The translations under genes were made by a program, and so were the position numbers. Under the pieces are notes generated by a model. It did no database searches, was not told where the DNA came from, and saw only the letters and a list, made by a program, of their open reading frames with translations. A stretch of 64,000 nt of DNA, from the NCBI RefSeq assembly GCF_021347895.1, contig NC_067120.1, forward strand, positions 16,663,361 to 16,727,360. The letters are read 5' to 3'. Source of the DNA: Acanthochromis polyacanthus. Its lineage: Eukaryota; Chordata; Actinopteri; Pomacentridae. Below are positions 25,476-34,354 of the stretch, one piece after another (position 1 is the stretch's first letter; each line of letters opens with the position of its first letter).

Positions 25476-26755
25476 ATGGAGGCGATCAATTCCCTTGATA
25501 CTGCAGACATTCAGTCACAGCCCACTGTTCCACTGTCTCCCCATGTTCATGTTCCTCCCACACTGAGAGGTGAGGAGTGTTACCATGTCTTCATCAGCTA
25601 CAGCAGCACTGACTACCAGTGGACCCACTCCCTCATCAACCAGCTGGAGTCCCGCAACCTGCAGGTCTGCTACCACGAGCGTGACTTCACTCCCGGTCGC
25701 ACCGTGTTGGAGAACATGTCTGAGTGCATCCAGGAGAGCCAGAAGGTCCTGCTGGTCCTCAGCCCAGAGTTTGTGAGGAGTCGCTGGTGTCTCCTGGAGG
25801 CCAACATGTCTCTGTTCAGAGACTGTCTGGAGAGGAAACCCATCATCCCAGTGCTGCTGGATCCAGGAGTCTCAGTTCCTCTTCACCTCTGCCATCTTAC
25901 CTACCTGGAGGCCAGTGACCATGACTTTCTGAATAAGCTGCTCAAAGTGATCTGCACCCCCAACCAGCAGCTTCAGGGCTCCACTGTTCTTCCTTTCCAA
26001 CCTCCCTCCATCTACAATGGAAAGGCCCTGCAGCCTCTGTCTGCTGTCAATGATGAGGGACTCAATAAATGGGACTGTGGTCAGTTCAGTGACATGGAGG
26101 TACCTGACCAACTTCGCCTGGTCATTGAGGACCAAGAGCAGTACAGAAAGGCTGTGAGGATAATCAACAGAGTCTCTCAGAATAAAGTGTGGCTGCGGCC
26201 GACCTGGATTAGAGTGCTGATCTATGTTATTGGTGTAATTTTTTTATATTTATATTATCATTTTGTGTATTTACAGCAACTACAGTCCTTACTGGTTACT
26301 GGGATCCTCATTTCTCCAGATATCCAGTTGGATTAGTAGTTGTCTCTATCTCTTGTCTCTCCTGTGTTCCATTGGGGCTAATGATTCAGATAAGTCTCTG
26401 GAAGAAGGATGATGAGAAGTACATTGTGAGGGAGATGCAGAAAGTCATAGGTGAAGCAAACGTAATCCTTTCTGAGCAGAAGGTGTTAATGGGCTGTCAG
26501 TCCAATTCCAAAATTTATCTGGTGTATGTTACTCTGGATGGTTGCAAACAGGACTTTGCCACAACATTTTCTGAGCAGGCTGTTACTGAGGATATGTTTC
26601 GTAGAGCGTTGTTCTTCTTCTCATCAGGATACACCTGCTGTCTTGCCAAAAGACACTTTCCTTTTCCTCTGCCCGACTCTGGAGGTCACCTGGAGGGAGG
26701 AATGTGTTTCTGTCAGTATGTCTCCCAGCAGCTGAGCAGAGAAGAATGGAAGTAG
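25476..26755 (+). pseudogene. TIR-TMEM268-like gene, copy A, frame broken in membrane region
   Basis: The ATG lies 3 bases after the acceptor at 25472. Residues 1-236 are nearly identical to copies B and C: a TIR domain with box 1 'YHVFISY' (36-42), BB loop 'RDFTPG' (69-74) and 'WCLLE' (104-108), then the linker 'DMEVPDQLRL'. In the first membrane segment a net loss of one base relative to copy C (between about 26233 and 26276) moves the frame, and the primary frame stops at 26336 after 286 codons. The remaining C-terminal region ('YIVREMQK', 'VLMGCQSNSK', 'YVSQQLSREEWK') is intact in the next frame and stops at 26755, as in B and C. Removal of a GT-AG segment 26233-26276 (44 bases) would restore the frame while deleting about 15 residues. 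Without it the product is a TIR plus one odd hydrophobic tail. It also carries private substitutions ('QDFATTF'). Confidence 0.8.
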
Positions 26756-27639
26756 GAAGAAAAGAACTTCAGGATGCATTGATGATCCAAAAGGTGTAGA
26801 GCAAACTGTCAGTTTCAGAAAAGCTCATTGCAACTTATTGTAAATAATCTTATCTGACAAAATCCCAACCAACAACCATCATTTGCTGTGAGTGGACAAA
26901 GAAACCAGTGACAGCCACTAAAGGAATAGTTTGGTTTCTCTGACATGGCGTCATATGAAGCACCTATCCATAGTTGGTGTTTTACCTGCAGAAGATCACA
27001 GGCCTCAGTGTGGACAAACACAGAGGAGAACCAGCACAGATCCCAACCTGAGTATTGCTGTGGACGAGATCAGCAACAATGAGTATTCTAAGTTAAATTT
27101 AAAAAAGGATTAACTAAAATCTGTATCAGTTTCAGTGTATGCCAATTTTAGAACATTTTCATCACTTGACCTTTCTGTCACTCTGCCCTTTCCAATGGCA
27201 GACTGAAGCCTTCATTGTTTTCAGAGCCACCAGACTCCATTGACAAAAACAATCATTTTACCTGACAGGATACAGGAGAAACTGGTTTACTGCTGCCTCA
27301 ATTCATGAAGCTGTTTGTCCTACTGTGTGACTTTTACTTTTTTGTTTGTTTGTTTACAGTTAGCATGAATCCAAATTAGTGTTTCAAACATCAAAATCAA
27401 ACAACAGCAGATAAGAAACTCCAGTGATCTGCTCGGTAAAATTACTGCTGTTGTCAGTGGAATCTGGTGGATCTGGAGAGGCTGGTTTAACTGCTTCACT
27501 TCTCGGTTGGAAAAGGATTTCTGTGTGCAAGTATCTGATCCAAACCCTGTTTAAACAAAACAGACGATCCCTTTAAAGGAACAGTCACTTTGGAGTAGAG
27601 GCTCTGATGAGATCAAGGTGATGCCTGTACCTTTAACAA
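26756..27639 (+). repeat. 3' flank of copy A, duplicated after copy B
   Basis: Downstream sequence almost base-for-base identical to 29725-30545 (for example 'caaaatcccaaccaacaaccatcatttgctg' in both), so the duplication that produced A and B included at least 800 bp past the stop codon. The equivalent region after copy C (33631-34000) is recognisable but much more diverged and rearranged. Probably 3' UTR followed by spacer. The 60-68 codon frames here recur only because the flank is duplicated. Confidence 0.8.
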
Positions 27640-27759
27640 TCAAAAGTGGGGCGTCGTGCTTTACTTTCATTTTCTACCTTAGAGTTCACTTACATTCTTG
27701 AACAAACACACAGCACGGAGAGTTTTCATTATTTTGGCTTGAATTTGTGTCTTCAGTAG
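27640..27759 (+). other. Noncoding first exon of TIR unit B (predicted)
   Basis: Ends at the donor TAG|GTACG (27759/27760), aligned with CAG|GTATG donors in the other three units. The 5' limit is uncertain. The reverse complement of 27665-27674 reads GAAAATGAAA, which fits the GAAANNGAAA core of an interferon-stimulated response element, but this is not preserved in the neighbouring units. The intron 27760-28461 (702 bp) leads to the coding exon. Confidence 0.45.
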
Positions 27760-28464
27760 GTACGAATATACAATGGTGTATGTTGTCATGTTGGTCATAG
27801 CTTTCATTCTTAAATAGAGCAGTAGGACAGTATTGTTGATTGTTTGTAGCTCAATCAGTGCAGATATGAAAGCTCACAAGCCTGTTTTCTCCTTTCCTTT
27901 ACTTCCCGGAGAAACACCCTTTGTTGGTTTTGTATATTTTCAATTCTTTTACAACATGGGTAAATGTAAAGTTCAGTGACTTTGCATTTGAGTTTATTTG
28001 ATTACAGATTTACAATCATTCTTCTTTGTGCACAAATAAGCTTCTTAATGTACGTTGAGCTGCACTGATTGTTGTAAACGTAGTTATGTTATATCACATT
28101 GTTTCAGTGCTGCAATCTGTTGTTAGACATGAAATGAACTGAAGATTTCTGTTGTCTGAGTTTCATTTTATTGTACATTTTGTCATCACTTACCTTTAGT
28201 TTAATAACAGGTCTCATGTTAGCCACAATTTTGAACTTGTTAGATTAAACTTTGTGCGTCATCACATGTTGCAGAGTAGTTTATATCTGTTTTAATGTAA
28301 ATATAGGAATTTAACAGGATTACTCTTTAAAGTCTAGTGACTCAGTTATTTTTAAATATTGAGTGTATTTTATGTTCTGCTTGTGTCACTCTTCAAATTA
28401 TTATAAAAAGTTGTCATGTTACAAACATGTATTTTCTTCTAACTTTTCACATTTTTCATAGGTA

Positions 28465-29724
28465 ATGGAGGCGATCAATTCCCTTGATACTGCAGACATT
28501 CAGTCACAGCCCACTGTTCCACTGTCTCCCCATGTTCATGTTCCTCCCACACTGAGAGGTGAGGAGTGTTACCATGTCTTCATCAGCTACAGCAGCACTG
28601 ACTACCAGTGGACCCACTCCCTCATCAACCAGCTGGAGTCCCGCAACCTGCAGGTCTGCTACCACGAGCGTGACTTCACTCCCGGTCGCACCGTGTTGGA
28701 GAACATGTCTGAGTGCATCCAGGAGAGCCAGAAGGTCCTGCTGGTCCTCAGCCCAGAGTTTGTGAGGAGTCGCTGGTGTCTCCTGGAGGCCAACATGTCT
28801 CTGTTCAGAGACTGTCTGGAGAGGAAACCCATCATCCCAGTGCTGCTGGATCCAGGAGTCTCAGTTCCTCTTCACCTCTGCCATCTCACCTACCTGGAGG
28901 CCAGTGACCGCGACTTTCTGAATAAGCTGCTCAAAGTGATCTGCACCCCCAACCAGCAGCTTCAGGGCTCCACTGTTCTTCCTTTCCAACCTCCCTCCAT
29001 CTACAATGGAAAGGCCTTGCAGCCTCTGTCTGCTGTCAATGAAGACGGACTCTATAAATGGGACTGTGGTCAGTTCAGTGACATGGAGGTACCTGACCAA
29101 CTTCGCCTGATCATTGAGGACCAAGAGCAGTACAGAAAGGCTGTGAGGATAATCAACAGAGTCTCTCAGAATAAAGTTTCGCTGCGGCTGATCTTGATTA
29201 CATCACTGATCTACGCATTTGGTGCTATTGCTCTTGGAGTATATTTAGTATCAACAAATGCAGCTCTGACGGACACCAAACATGATACCACAATTGTAAT
29301 TGAGTCAGGGTTTGCTATGTTTTGTGGTTGCTGTATTCTACTTATGGTGTTTTTTCAGATTGGTTTCTTGGAGAAGGATATTGAGTGGTACATTGTGAGG
29401 GAGATGCAGAAAGCTGCAGGTGAAGCAAATGTAATCCTCTCTGAGCAGAAGGTGTTAATGGGCTGTCAGTCCAATTCCAAAATTTATCTGGTGTATGTTA
29501 CTCTGGATGGTTGCAAACAGGAGTTTGCCGCAACATTTTCTGAGCAGGCTGTTGCTGAGGATATGTTTCGTAGAGCGTTGCTCTTCTTCTCATCAGGATA
29601 CACCTGCTGTCTTGCCAAAAGACACTTTCCTTTTCCTCTGCCCGACTCTGGAGGTCACCTGGAGGGAGGAATGTGTTTCTGTCAGTATGTCTCCCAGCAG
29701 CTGAGCAGAGAAGAATGGAAGTAG
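28465..29724 (+). CDS. TIR-TMEM268-like two-pass membrane protein, copy B
   Basis: A 419-residue protein from one coding exon; the ATG lies 3 bases after a strong acceptor (28461/28462). Residues about 35-158 are a TIR domain: box 1 'YHVFISY' (36-42), BB loop 'RDFTPG' (69-74, with the Pro central to TLR signalling), and 'SRWCLLE' (102-108), whose Glu aligns with the NADase glutamate of SARM1 but is also common in TLRs. After a Pro-rich linker come two hydrophobic helices (about 241-263 and 282-300), then a cytosolic C-terminus with 'VLMGCQSNSKIYLVYVTLDGC', 'RALLFFSSGY' and 'CFCQYVSQQL'. From memory, this order matches TMEM268 (DUF4481): a 'VP(a)DQ' motif before the first helix, short hairpin, 'LLRHRVLLG'-like and 'W/LVYFDLENC'-like motifs, then a Cys-rich end. 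No signal peptide or LRRs, so it is not a Toll-like receptor. Both termini should face the cytosol. Role presumably innate immune signalling, but unproven. Confidence 0.88.
   Translation: MEAINSLDTADIQSQPTVPLSPHVHVPPTLRGEECYHVFISYSSTDYQWTHSLINQLESRNLQVCYHERDFTPGRTVLENMSECIQESQKVLLVLSPEFVRSRWCLLEANMSLFRDCLERKPIIPVLLDPGVSVPLHLCHLTYLEASDRDFLNKLLKVICTPNQQLQGSTVLPFQPPSIYNGKALQPLSAVNEDGLYKWDCGQFSDMEVPDQLRLIIEDQEQYRKAVRIINRVSQNKVSLRLILITSLIYAFGAIALGVYLVSTNAALTDTKHDTTIVIESGFAMFCGCCILLMVFFQIGFLEKDIEWYIVREMQKAAGEANVILSEQKVLMGCQSNSKIYLVYVTLDGCKQEFAATFSEQAVAEDMFRRALLFFSSGYTCCLAKRHFPFPLPDSGGHLEGGMCFCQYVSQQLSREEWK
29178..29388 (+). other. Variable membrane cassette of copy B
   Basis: The only strongly diverged part of the coding exon relative to copies A and C (compare 33063-33294 in C). 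It codes for residues 238-308, spanning both membrane helices and the loop. It is 7 codons shorter than in C and has a loop 'NAALTDTKHDTT' where C has 'TTAFTTQSDFYGF'. The bases on either side are almost identical among copies. See the findings. Confidence 0.85.
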
Positions 29725-30545
29725 AAAGAACTTCAGGATGTACTGATGATCCAAAAGATGTAGAGCAAACTGTCAGTTTCAGAAAAGCTCATTGCAACTT
29801 ATTGTAAATAATCTTATCTGACAAAATCCCAACCAACAACCATCATTTGCTGTGAGTGGACAAAGAAACCAGTGACAGCCACTAAAGGAATAGTTTGGTT
29901 TCTCTGACATGGCGTCATATGAAGCACCTATCCATAGTTGGTGTTTTACCTGCAGAAGATCACAGGCCTCAGTGTGGACAAACACAGAGGAGAACCAGCA
30001 CAGATCCCAACCTGAGTATTGCTGTGGACGAGATCAGCAACAATGAGTATTCTAAGTTAAATTTAAAAAAGGATTAACTAAAATCTGTATCAGTTTCAGT
30101 GTATGCCAATTTTAGAACATTTTCATCACTTGACCTTTCTGTCACTCTGCCCTTTCCAATGGCAGACTGAAGCCTTCATTGTTTTCAGAGCCACCAGACT
30201 CCATTGACAAAAACAATCATTTTACCTGACAGGATACAGGAGAAACTGGTTTACTGCTGCCTCAATTCATGAAGCTGTTTGTCCGTGTGACTTTTGTTTT
30301 TTGGTTTGTTTGTTTGTTTACAGTTAGTATGAATCCAAATTAGTGTTTCAAACATCAAAATCAAGCAACAACAAATAAGAAACTCCAGTGATCTGCTCGG
30401 TAAAATTACTGCTGTTGTCAGTGGAATCTGGTGGCTCTGGAGAGGCTGGTTTAACTGCTTCTCTTCCCGGTTGGAAAAGGATTTCTGTGTGCAAGTATCT
30501 GATCCAAACCCTGTTTAAACAAAACAGACGATCCTTTAAATGGCT
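29725..30545 (+). repeat. 3' flank of copy B, duplicate of the copy A flank
   Basis: Matches 26756-27600 with very few changes by eye. It is probably 3' UTR plus spacer. No independent gene is visible. Confidence 0.8.
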
Positions 30546-30548
30546 CAT

Positions 30549-30590
30549 CAAACAAAACAGACGAAAACAGGCTCGTCTGTTTTGTTTAAA
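30549..30590. repeat. Perfect inverted repeat (hairpin)
   Basis: 'aaacaaaacagacga' (30550-30564) is followed after 8 bases by its exact reverse complement 'tcgtctgttttgttt' (30573-30587). Further partial copies of the same word lie at about 30518-30532 and 30586-30602. The corresponding site after copy A (about 27555-27570) has only one copy, so the word expanded in the B-C spacer. Confidence 0.85.
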
Positions 30591-30669
30591 CAAAATAGAC
30601 GAGTGATTTAAAGGAACAGTCAGTTTGCAGCAGAGGCTCTGATGAAATCAATGTTATGCCTGTACCTTT

Positions 30670-30793
30670 AACAACCAAAAGCGGGACATTGTGGTTGACT
30701 CATTTTCTGCCTTGAGAGTTCACTTACATTCTTCTGCAATCACACAGCACGGACACTCTTCATGATTTTGGCTTGAATTTGTGTCATCAGCAG
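30670..30793 (+). other. Noncoding first exon of TIR unit C (predicted)
   Basis: Ends at the donor CAG|GTATG (30793/30794), aligned with the donors of the other units. The matching acceptor is at 32346/32347. The predicted intron of 1,553 bp contains the composite repeat insertion at 31571-32303. The 5' end is not defined by sequence alone. Confidence 0.45.
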
Positions 30794-31570
30794 GTATGAA
30801 TATACACTGGTGAATGTTGACATGTTGGTCATAGTTTTCATTCTCAGATTGAGCAGTAGGACAGTATTGTTGATTGTTTGTAGCTAAATCAGTGCAGATA
30901 TGAAAGCTCACAAGTCTGCTTTCCTCATGGATTTACTTCCTGGAGAAACATTTCTCGTTGGATTTGAACATTTTCAGTTCTTTTACAACATGGGTAAATG
31001 TAAAGTTCAGTAAATTTGCATTTCAGTTCATCTGATTACAGATTTACAATCATTCTTCTTTGTTCACAAATAAGCTGCTTAATGTACATTTAGCAGCACA
31101 GACAGTTCTAAACATAGTTATGTTATATCACACTGTTTCAGTGCTGGAATCTGTTGTTAGACATGAAATGAACTGAAAATTTCTGTTGTCTGAGTTTCAT
31201 TTTATTGGACATTGTGTCATCAACTATTATTGGTTTAACAACAGGTCTCATGTTAGCCACAATTTTGAACTTGTTTGATTAAACTTTGTGCTTCATCACA
31301 TGTTGCAGAGTAGTTTGTATCTGTTTTAATGTGAATATAGGAATTAAACAGGATTACTCTTTAAAGTCTGGTGACTCAAGTATTTCTAAATGTTGAGTGT
31401 GATTTGTCTTCTGCTTGTGTCACACTTCAAATCACACTAAGTTCTGAAAGCAAAATATCATCAATTAGAAGGTTTAATTTTTATTACAATAGTTTTCAAT
31501 CAGTGTCAAATTGATTACTGAAAGTAACGTTTTGCTGTAAATAACATCATCCTAATGATTGTATTATAAA

Positions 31571-32303
31571 CAAGAAAAGCACTCACAGAGCGCAGTACTT
31601 CACCAAGGTTTCTCAGTAACGCTCATTTCCGGCAATTGAAATCCATCCATCCATTCTCTATACACCGCTTTATCCTCACGAGGGTCGCGGGGGATGCTGA
31701 AGCCTATCTCAGCTGACTCGGGCGAGGGGACACCCTGGACAGGTCGCCAGTCTGTCGCAGGGCTACATATACAGACAAACAATCACACTCACAGTCACAT
31801 CTACGGACAATTTAGAATAACCAAGTAACCTCAGCATATTTTTGGACTGTGGGAGGAAGCCGGAGTACCCAGAGAAAATCTAAGCATGTACAGGGAGAAC
31901 ATGCAAACTCCATGCAGAAAGATCCCAGGCCCAGGGACCCTCTAGCTGCAAGGCAACAGTGCTAACCACTCAGGCACTGTGCGGTCCCAGATAATGTTCC
32001 TATACAGCTAAATAAGAAAACTGTATATGATCACCAAGTTTGGGGGACAGGGTTGTTGTATTGCACTGTAAAAACTACTGTGTAAATGTACTTAAATTAA
32101 CCCAAAAAGTTATTATTTTACAGATATTTTAGCACTTTAGAACTTTAGCATTATCGTATTTGACATGTTGTACTGTAAGATTTTAACTTATAATTTCAAT
32201 GTTTTGTTATCAAATTTATTGATACAAGTATTAAGAATGATATATTTTCATTTTGAAGAATCTCCCATCCTCAAAAATGTATTTTACTTTTGTTTCTTCT
32301 TTG
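31571..32303 (-). repeat. Composite repeat insertion in unit C intron
   Basis: Intron sequence homologous to units A and B stops at about 31570 and resumes at 32304 ('ttacaaacatgtattttc'). The 733 bp between has three parts. The first is a short SINE/RTE head ('aaaagcactcacagagcgcag', 31575-31595). The second is an inverted common fish repeat from 31640 to 31984, with a 'ccatccatcc' tail at the left, 'cctggacaggtcgccagtctgtcgcaggg' and 'gactgtgggaggaagccgg' in the middle and 'gtgctaaccact' at the right. The third is the 345 bp sequence found inverted at 17815-18160. It ends only 43 bases before the coding exon acceptor. Confidence 0.8.
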
Positions 32304-32349
32304 TTACAAACATGTATTTTCTTCTAACTTTTCACATTTTTCATAGGTA

Positions 32350-33630
32350 ATGGAGGCGATCAATTCCCTTGATACTGCAGACATTCAGTCACAGCCCACT
32401 GTTCCACTGTCTCCCCATGTTCATGTTCCTCCCACACTGAGAGGTGAGGAGTGTTACCATGTCTTCATCAGCTACAGCAGCACTGACTACCAGTGGACCC
32501 ACTCCCTCATCAACCAGCTGGAGTCCCGCAACCTGCAGGTCTGCTACCACGAGCGTGACTTCACTCCCGGTCGCACCGTGTTGGAGAACATGTCTGAGTG
32601 CATCCAGGAGAGCCAGAAGGTCCTGCTGGTCCTCAGCCCAGAGTTTGTGAGGAGTCGCTGGTGTCTCCTGGAGGCCAACATGTCTCTGTTCAGAGACTGT
32701 CTGGAGAGGAAACCCATCATCCCAGTGCTGCTGGATCCAGGAGTCTCAGTTCCTCTTCACCTCTGCCATCTCACCTTCCTGGAGGCCAGTGACCGCGACT
32801 TTCTGAATAAGCTGCTCAAAGTGATCTGCACCCCCAACCAGCAGCTTCAGGGCTCCACCGTTCTTCCTTTCCAGCCTCCCTCCATCTACAATGGAAAGGC
32901 CCTGCAGCCTCTGTCTGCTGTCAATGATGAGGGACTCAATAAATGGGACTGTGGTCAGTTCAGTGACATGGAGGTACCTGACCAACTTCGCCTGATCATT
33001 GAGGACCAAGAGCAGTACAGAAAGGCTGTGAGGATAATCAACAGAGTCTCTCAGAATAAAGTGTGGCTGCGGCCGACCTGGATTAGAGTGCTGATCTATG
33101 TTATTGGTGGAATTTTTAATTATAGTATATTGGGTTTTTGTGGATTTGTAGCAACTACAGCCTTTACTACTCAGTCTGATTTTTATGGCTTCAGATATCC
33201 AGTTGGATTAGTAGTTGTCTCTATCTCTTGTCTCTCCTGTGTTCCATTGGGGCTGATGATTCAGATATGTCTCTGGAAGAAGGATGATGAGAAGTACATT
33301 GTGAGGGAGATGCAGAAAGCCATAGGTGAAGCAAACATAATCCTCTTTGAGCAGAAGGTGTTAATGGGCTGTCAGTCCAATTCCAAAATTTATCTGGTGT
33401 ATGTTACTCTGGATGGTTGCAAACAGGAGTTTGCCGCAACATTTTCTGAGCAGGCTGTTGCTGAGGATATGTTTCGTAGAGCGTTGCTCTTCTTCTCATC
33501 AGGATACACCTGCTGTCTTGCCAAAAGACACTTTCCTTTTCCTCTGCCCGACTCTGAAAGTCACTTGGAGGGAGGAATGTGTTTCTGTCAGTATGTCTCC
33601 CAGCAGCTGAGCAGAGAAGAATGGAAGTAG
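32350..33630 (+). CDS. TIR-TMEM268-like two-pass membrane protein, copy C
   Basis: A 426-residue protein in one coding exon; the ATG lies 3 bases after the acceptor at 32346. The N-terminal TIR domain (about 35-158) differs from copy B by only a few residues (for example F143 for Y) and keeps the box 1, BB-loop Pro73 and WCLLE108 motifs. The membrane region is the copy A type: 'LRPTWIRVLIYVIGG' opens the first helix, and a second helix at about 288-307 ends 'GLMIQICLWKKDD'. The cytosolic C-terminus (about 312-426) matches copy B apart from scattered changes ('SESHLEGG', 'NIILFEQK'). With A broken and D missing, B and C are the two apparently functional members. Paralogue number commonly varies in such immune-type arrays. 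Domain calls as for copy B; the function is inferred. Confidence 0.88.
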   Translation: MEAINSLDTADIQSQPTVPLSPHVHVPPTLRGEECYHVFISYSSTDYQWTHSLINQLESRNLQVCYHERDFTPGRTVLENMSECIQESQKVLLVLSPEFVRSRWCLLEANMSLFRDCLERKPIIPVLLDPGVSVPLHLCHLTFLEASDRDFLNKLLKVICTPNQQLQGSTVLPFQPPSIYNGKALQPLSAVNDEGLNKWDCGQFSDMEVPDQLRLIIEDQEQYRKAVRIINRVSQNKVWLRPTWIRVLIYVIGGIFNYSILGFCGFVATTAFTTQSDFYGFRYPVGLVVVSISCLSCVPLGLMIQICLWKKDDEKYIVREMQKAIGEANIILFEQKVLMGCQSNSKIYLVYVTLDGCKQEFAATFSEQAVAEDMFRRALLFFSSGYTCCLAKRHFPFPLPDSESHLEGGMCFCQYVSQQLSREEWK

Positions 33631-34350
33631 AAAGAAAAGAACTTCAGGATGTACTGATGATCCAAAAAGTATAGAGCAAATTGTCAGTTTCAGAAAAGCT
33701 CATTGTAACTGTGTTTACATGACCACTGCTTACATGCAGTTGCTTCATAATCTTATCTGACAAAATCCCAGCCAACAAAAATAATTTTCTGAGAGTAGAC
33801 AAAGAAAGAAGTGACAGCCACTAAAGGGATAGTTTGGTTTCTCTGACATGTGGTCATATAAGGCACCTGTCCACAGTTAGTGTACTATGAAACAGCTAAT
33901 ATGCAGCAACAATGAGTATTAAAAATCTGTATCAGTTTCAACATACGCTATTTTTAGAACATTTTCACCACTTTCCCTGTAATGGATGTGAATTTAAACT
34001 TTGACATTATTCTGTTCTGTGCAACCAGACTCCATTGATAAAAACTACAATTTTACCAAGCAGAATACAGGACATGCTAGTTTAATGCTGCATCTTTTGA
34101 TTTCTAGGTGGATAAAATACATTTTGTTGATGACCTCGTTTTTCTCTCTGCTTCTCCAAGCAAGGACTCTGATCTACTGTAGATAAAATAGTGACTCTAG
34201 GCCAGGACGTCATATAACTTCTAAAACAAATTCAAAAACAGACAATAATTTTTTTTTTCCTTTTGTTAAAGACACAGCCATTTTGTATTAGAAGCTCTTT
34301 AGAAAGCAATGCAGCTTTGGTGGTCAATTTCCATTTCCTTATTCCTGAGT
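33631..34350 (+). other. Diverged 3' flank of copy C
   Basis: Begins like the flanks of A and B ('cttcaggatgtactgatgatccaaaa', 'gtgacagccactaaag', 'atagtttggtttctctgacatg') but soon shows indels and replacements, including a short insert near 33710-33750 containing two 'ttacatg' words. It is older or less recently converted than the A/B flanks. No coding evidence. Confidence 0.65.
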
Positions 34351-34354
34351 TGGT

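Noticed and set aside
25570..33610. Repeated frames in the +2/+3 and minus frames of the TIR exons (64-87 codons)
   Set aside because: They recur only because the coding exon is duplicated; compositions are biased and no motif is present.
25476..33630. Toll-like receptor genes
   Set aside because: No signal peptide, leucine-rich repeats or C-terminal TIR; the TIR is N-terminal to the membrane helices.
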